Shown here: positions 61,697-64,000 of the stretch, piece after piece | Position numbering within the stretch: position 1 is the first letter of the stretch | Layout: every line of letters starts with the position of its first letter | NCBI GenBank assembly: GCA_963784995.1 | Contig: CAWATZ010000001.1 | Location: forward strand, 124,001-188,000 | Source: CAWATZ01 sp963784995 | GTDB taxonomy: Bacteria; Planctomycetota; Planctomycetia; Gemmatales; Gemmataceae | Length of the DNA stretch: 64,000 nt | Direction of reading: 5' to 3' | Notes under the pieces: model-generated | The model's database searches: none | Seen by the model: only the letters and a program-made list of their open reading frames with translations | Told to the model about the DNA's origin: nothing | Made by a program: the position numbers and the translations under genes

Positions 61697-62484
61697 TCAG
61701 AGAAAAGCGAAAAGAAAGAGCGCCTCGGCCCCTGACCCAGGGCGATGCCCTGGGCTATCCTGTTGCGCCCCTTCGGGGCGAAGACCTGTCTCTCTTTGCC
61801 CCGAAGGGGCGCAACAGGATAGCCCAGGGCATCGCCCTGGGTGGGAGAGGCGTCGTCCTTTTTCTTCCTGAGTCGCAATAAAACAAGCCAATTCCGGCGG
61901 TGGGCACGCCGTAAACGCCTGCATCTCCTGACGCATGCGGCGCAGGATGCGAGACTTGGCGATCAGGACCGCGTTGACGGACAGGCCCAGCTCCGCCGCG
62001 ACCGCGGCCGCCCTGGCGCCGTCGAGCACGGTCCGGCGGAAGGCGGTCCAGGTGCTCGGCTCGAACTGCGCCTCCAGATAGGCGAGCAGGCCGCGGGCGA
62101 CGTGCTGGTCGTGTTCGCGGTCCCACAGCCGGCTGAGGTCGCTGGCGGGATCTTCCATCTGGTCGAGGAGCCTGGCGAAGTCGCTGCCGCCTGCCGCCTG
62201 GGGCCGGGCCTGCCGCGCCCTCCAGAAGTCGCGCAGGCGATGGACCGTGATCAGCCGCAGCCAGGCCCGGAAGGCACCGGTCCGGCCGTCGTGCTGGAAG
62301 TGCGGCAGCTCGCGCACCAGCACGGCCAGCACTTCCTGGGTGAGGTCGGCGGCGTCGGCGTGGCCCAGCCCGTGGCGGTGCAGCCAGCCCTGGATGAGCG
62401 GGGTATACAGGGCCACCAGCCGCTCCCAGGCCCCGCGTCGGGCCGCAGCCGCAACTCGTCCAGCAGAGTGAGCGACGTTTCCAC
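61697..62484 (-). CDS. ECF RNA polymerase sigma factor, frame interrupted near 62433
   Basis: About 262 residues. A GTG start at 62484, with GGGAG 9 bases upstream, gives VETSLTLLDELRLRPD. A missing base in a GGGG run near 62433 shifts into the frame reading ALYTPLIQGWLHRHGLGHAD. Region 2 (DLTQEVLAVLVRELPHF) is followed by FRAWLRLITVHRLRDFWRAR. Region 4 contains FRRTVLDGARAAAVAAELGL and the helix-turn-helix SVNAVLIAKSRILRRMRQEM. The ORF then runs through palindrome family A (61735-61842), adding an unnatural Pro/Gly-rich tail. The native end is probably near CFIATQEE. It sits between a TPR gene (7 bases upstream) and the kinase gene. Confidence 0.85.
61735..61842. repeat. 45-bp-arm palindrome, diverged family A (copy 3)
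   Basis: Arms 61735-61779 and 61798-61842 share the CCCAGGG...CCCTGG and GCCCCTTCGGGGC blocks with the elements at 5975 and 19897 but differ in the middle. It lies inside the open reading frame of the sigma factor's C-terminus. Confidence 0.88.
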
Positions 62485-62490
62485 CTGGAT

Positions 62491-64000
62491 CTACTCCCGA
62501 TGCCCGGCGTCTGGGCTGTGGTCCTGTGCGTACCGGGCCAGCAGGGCCGCCACGTCAGCCCACAGTTTCTGCCACTGCTTGCGCTCCTCCTCGGGCAGCT
62601 GGCGGAGCGCCTCCGGGTCGCGGACCCCGGCCAGGTCGGGGTTCTGGTGCCAATCCCGCAGCGGATGGTTTGCCGGCAGCTTGCCTTTCGGCGGCCGTTC
62701 GGCGAGTTGCCTGGCCCGGGCCTCGAACTCCGCGCAAGAAGTCCAGGGCTTGCCGGCGCAACCGGGAACGCTCCGCCGTGTCGAGGGTGGCGGCATCGGT
62801 GCCCTGGCCGGTGCCGGCCAGGGCCGCGGCCCGGGCGGCCCGGTAGCGATCCCGGGTCCCCAGGTTCCGGGCCAGCTGCGGTTGGGCCTCGAAGGCCGCA
62901 CTGTAGAAACGGACGGCCGCGGCGGTATCCCGCCTGGAGAAGCACAGCTCGCCCAGGTCGCGCTGTTCCTCCGCGTCCTTGGCTTGCTCGGTCCCCAGCA
63001 GGAAGGCGGGCAGTTTCCCGTCCAGGGCCAGGAAGCGCTGGCATTTCTCGAGGTGCCGCCGGACCGAGTCGCGGTCGGGGTCGCGTTCCCGGAGCAGGTC
63101 GAAGCATTGCCCGGTCACGCGCAGGGCCTCGGCGCAGCGACCCTGTTCCAGCAGCACTTCTCCCAGGCTTTTGCAGGCCCTGGCGTAGTTGGGGTTCAGT
63201 TCGATGGCTCGGCGGAGGGCGGCCTGCGCTTCCAGCGGCCGGTACTGGCGGCGCAGGGCCAGGCCGAGGTTGTAGGGGGCACCGTAATACCTGGGGTCGA
63301 ACTCCATGACGTGACGATAAATGGCGATGGCCTCGTCCAGCCGGCCCTGGTTGGCCAGGAGAACGCCGATGGTGGTGTGGGCCGGGGCGTGCCTGGGGTC
63401 CAGCTCGACGGCCCGGCGCAAGGCCGCCAGCCCCTCTTCCCGCCGCCCTTGCAGACGCAGGATCTGGCCGAGGTTGTAGTGGGCCGAGGCATAGCGGGGC
63501 TCCAGCTCGATGGCCCGGCGGCAGGCCCTCAGCCCCTCTTCCTTGCGCTCCTGGAAAAAGAGAGCATGGCCGAGGTTGGTGTACACCGCGCCGCTGGCGG
63601 GCCGGCGCACCAGCGCCGCCTGGTAATAGCCGACCGCCTCATCCCGCCGCGACAGCACGTTGCCCAGCTCGAAGTTGAGCCAGAAGTCGTCTGGCCGGCC
63701 CCACTGGGCCTCCCGCAGCAGGGGGGCGGCATCCGCTCCGGCCTGGACCAGCAACTGACCCAGCACCGTCAGCAGCGAAGGCGACAGCTCGGCCACGGGG
63801 GCCTCCGCGGCCAGCCGTTCCAGCGCCTGCCGGTCTTTCCAGACCACCGGGTCACGAAAGCGGTCGCGCCAGCGCGGGTCGGGATCGACCTGCCGGGCCA
63901 GCCGCAGCAGCCGGGCCCGCTCCCCGGCCTCCGGAGTCACCCAGGCCCAGTCGTCCAGGGCGGCCACCAGCTGCTCCCGGATCGCCGACGCACGCAGCCG
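62491..64000 (-). CDS. TPR-repeat protein, C-terminal part of a longer protein (5' end outside window), frame break near 62738
   Basis: At least 500 residues; the frame is open through the right window edge, so the start is missing. The visible N-terminal part ALDDWAWVTPEAGERARLLR followed by DPDPRWRDRFRDP is the segment that typically precedes TPRs in planctomycete kinase-TPR proteins. An upstream kinase domain is therefore expected beyond 64000. At least seven TPR units follow: YTNLGHALFFQERKEEGLRA, AHYNLGQILRLQGRREEGLA, APYNLGLALRRQYRPLEAQA, ACKSLGEVLLEQGRCAEALR. A break near 62738 changes to the frame ending RYAQDHSPDAGHRE at 62491. It directly precedes the sigma factor, supporting a shared signalling operon. 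Confidence 0.8.

Noticed and set aside
1..64000. CRISPR arrays, rRNA, tRNA or riboswitches
   Set aside because: No regularly spaced repeats and no recognisable tRNA or rRNA segments were found by eye. A dedicated covariance search could still reveal a small RNA.

Overview
The window looks like a Planctomycete chromosome, most likely Gemmataceae. Supporting signs are three leucine-rich-repeat proteins carrying the Gemmata-type TIGR02996 companion domain, two DUF1559 prepilin-like proteins, a Ser/Thr kinase-WD40 / ECF sigma / TPR signalling block, large secreted propeller proteins and high GC. No rRNA, tRNA or CRISPR array was recognised. All assignments come from reading the sequence; no database search was run.

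Layout. 0.1-1.9 kb (+): a compact RiPP locus of graspetide type: an acidic, Thr-rich precursor (126-380), a split ATP-grasp ester ligase (525-1537) and an unknown partner (1568-1942). 1.98-2.2 kb: short repeats. 2.3-3.2 kb: two hypothetical genes. 3.2-8.2 kb: recG, a small Zn-ribbon protein and two tandem isocitrate/isopropylmalate-dehydrogenase-type paralogues. 8.3-11.9 kb: tandem secreted HEAT-plus-propeller proteins, the second frameshifted. 12.4-13.4 kb: remnants of a transposase and of nuoC, then a small membrane protein. 13.7-19.8 kb (-): an overlapping operon of an AbiEii-like nucleotidyltransferase, three LRR proteins and a sulfotransferase.

20.1-27.8 kb is the most unusual region. 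An RlmN/Cfr-like radical SAM gene is followed by an AT-richer island read mainly on the minus strand. The island holds a SEC-C/Hint/GIY-YIG polymorphic toxin and at least two recognisable immunity proteins (SUKH/SMI1 and Imm1-like). It is bounded by 423-bp direct repeats: the second copy of the radical SAM 3' end lies just beyond it. A 5-bp tandem duplication separates the toxin's nuclease domain from the rest of its reading frame.

28-40 kb (-): DUF1559 protein, an ABC exporter with a degenerate ATPase, an ABC-2 permease, nadK, dxs, a polyprenyl synthase, xseB, xseA, a lipoprotein and a second DUF1559 protein. dxs, the polyprenyl synthase and xseBA form a familiar isoprenoid/exonuclease VII neighbourhood. 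40.6-48.3 kb (+): two very large tandem PQQ-like propeller proteins. 48.3-54 kb (-): a P-loop kinase, ppdK, two FKBP isomerases and an MDR dehydrogenase. 54.1-56.5 kb: small SUKH and zinc-ribbon genes. 56.5-64 kb (-): a YncE/alkaline-phosphatase fusion gene, a Ser/Thr kinase-WD40 protein, an ECF sigma factor and a TPR protein running off the window.

Two global features stand out. First, about a dozen gene junctions carry a long near-perfect palindrome, and some palindromes supply the stop codon or C-terminal residues of the adjoining gene. Second, at least 17 conserved genes or gene fragments show frame breaks, mostly single-base and clustered in the last 8 kb. This suggests that many are uncorrected sequencing indels, so apparent pseudogenes should be read with caution. 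Tandem paralogue pairs or triplets occur six times.
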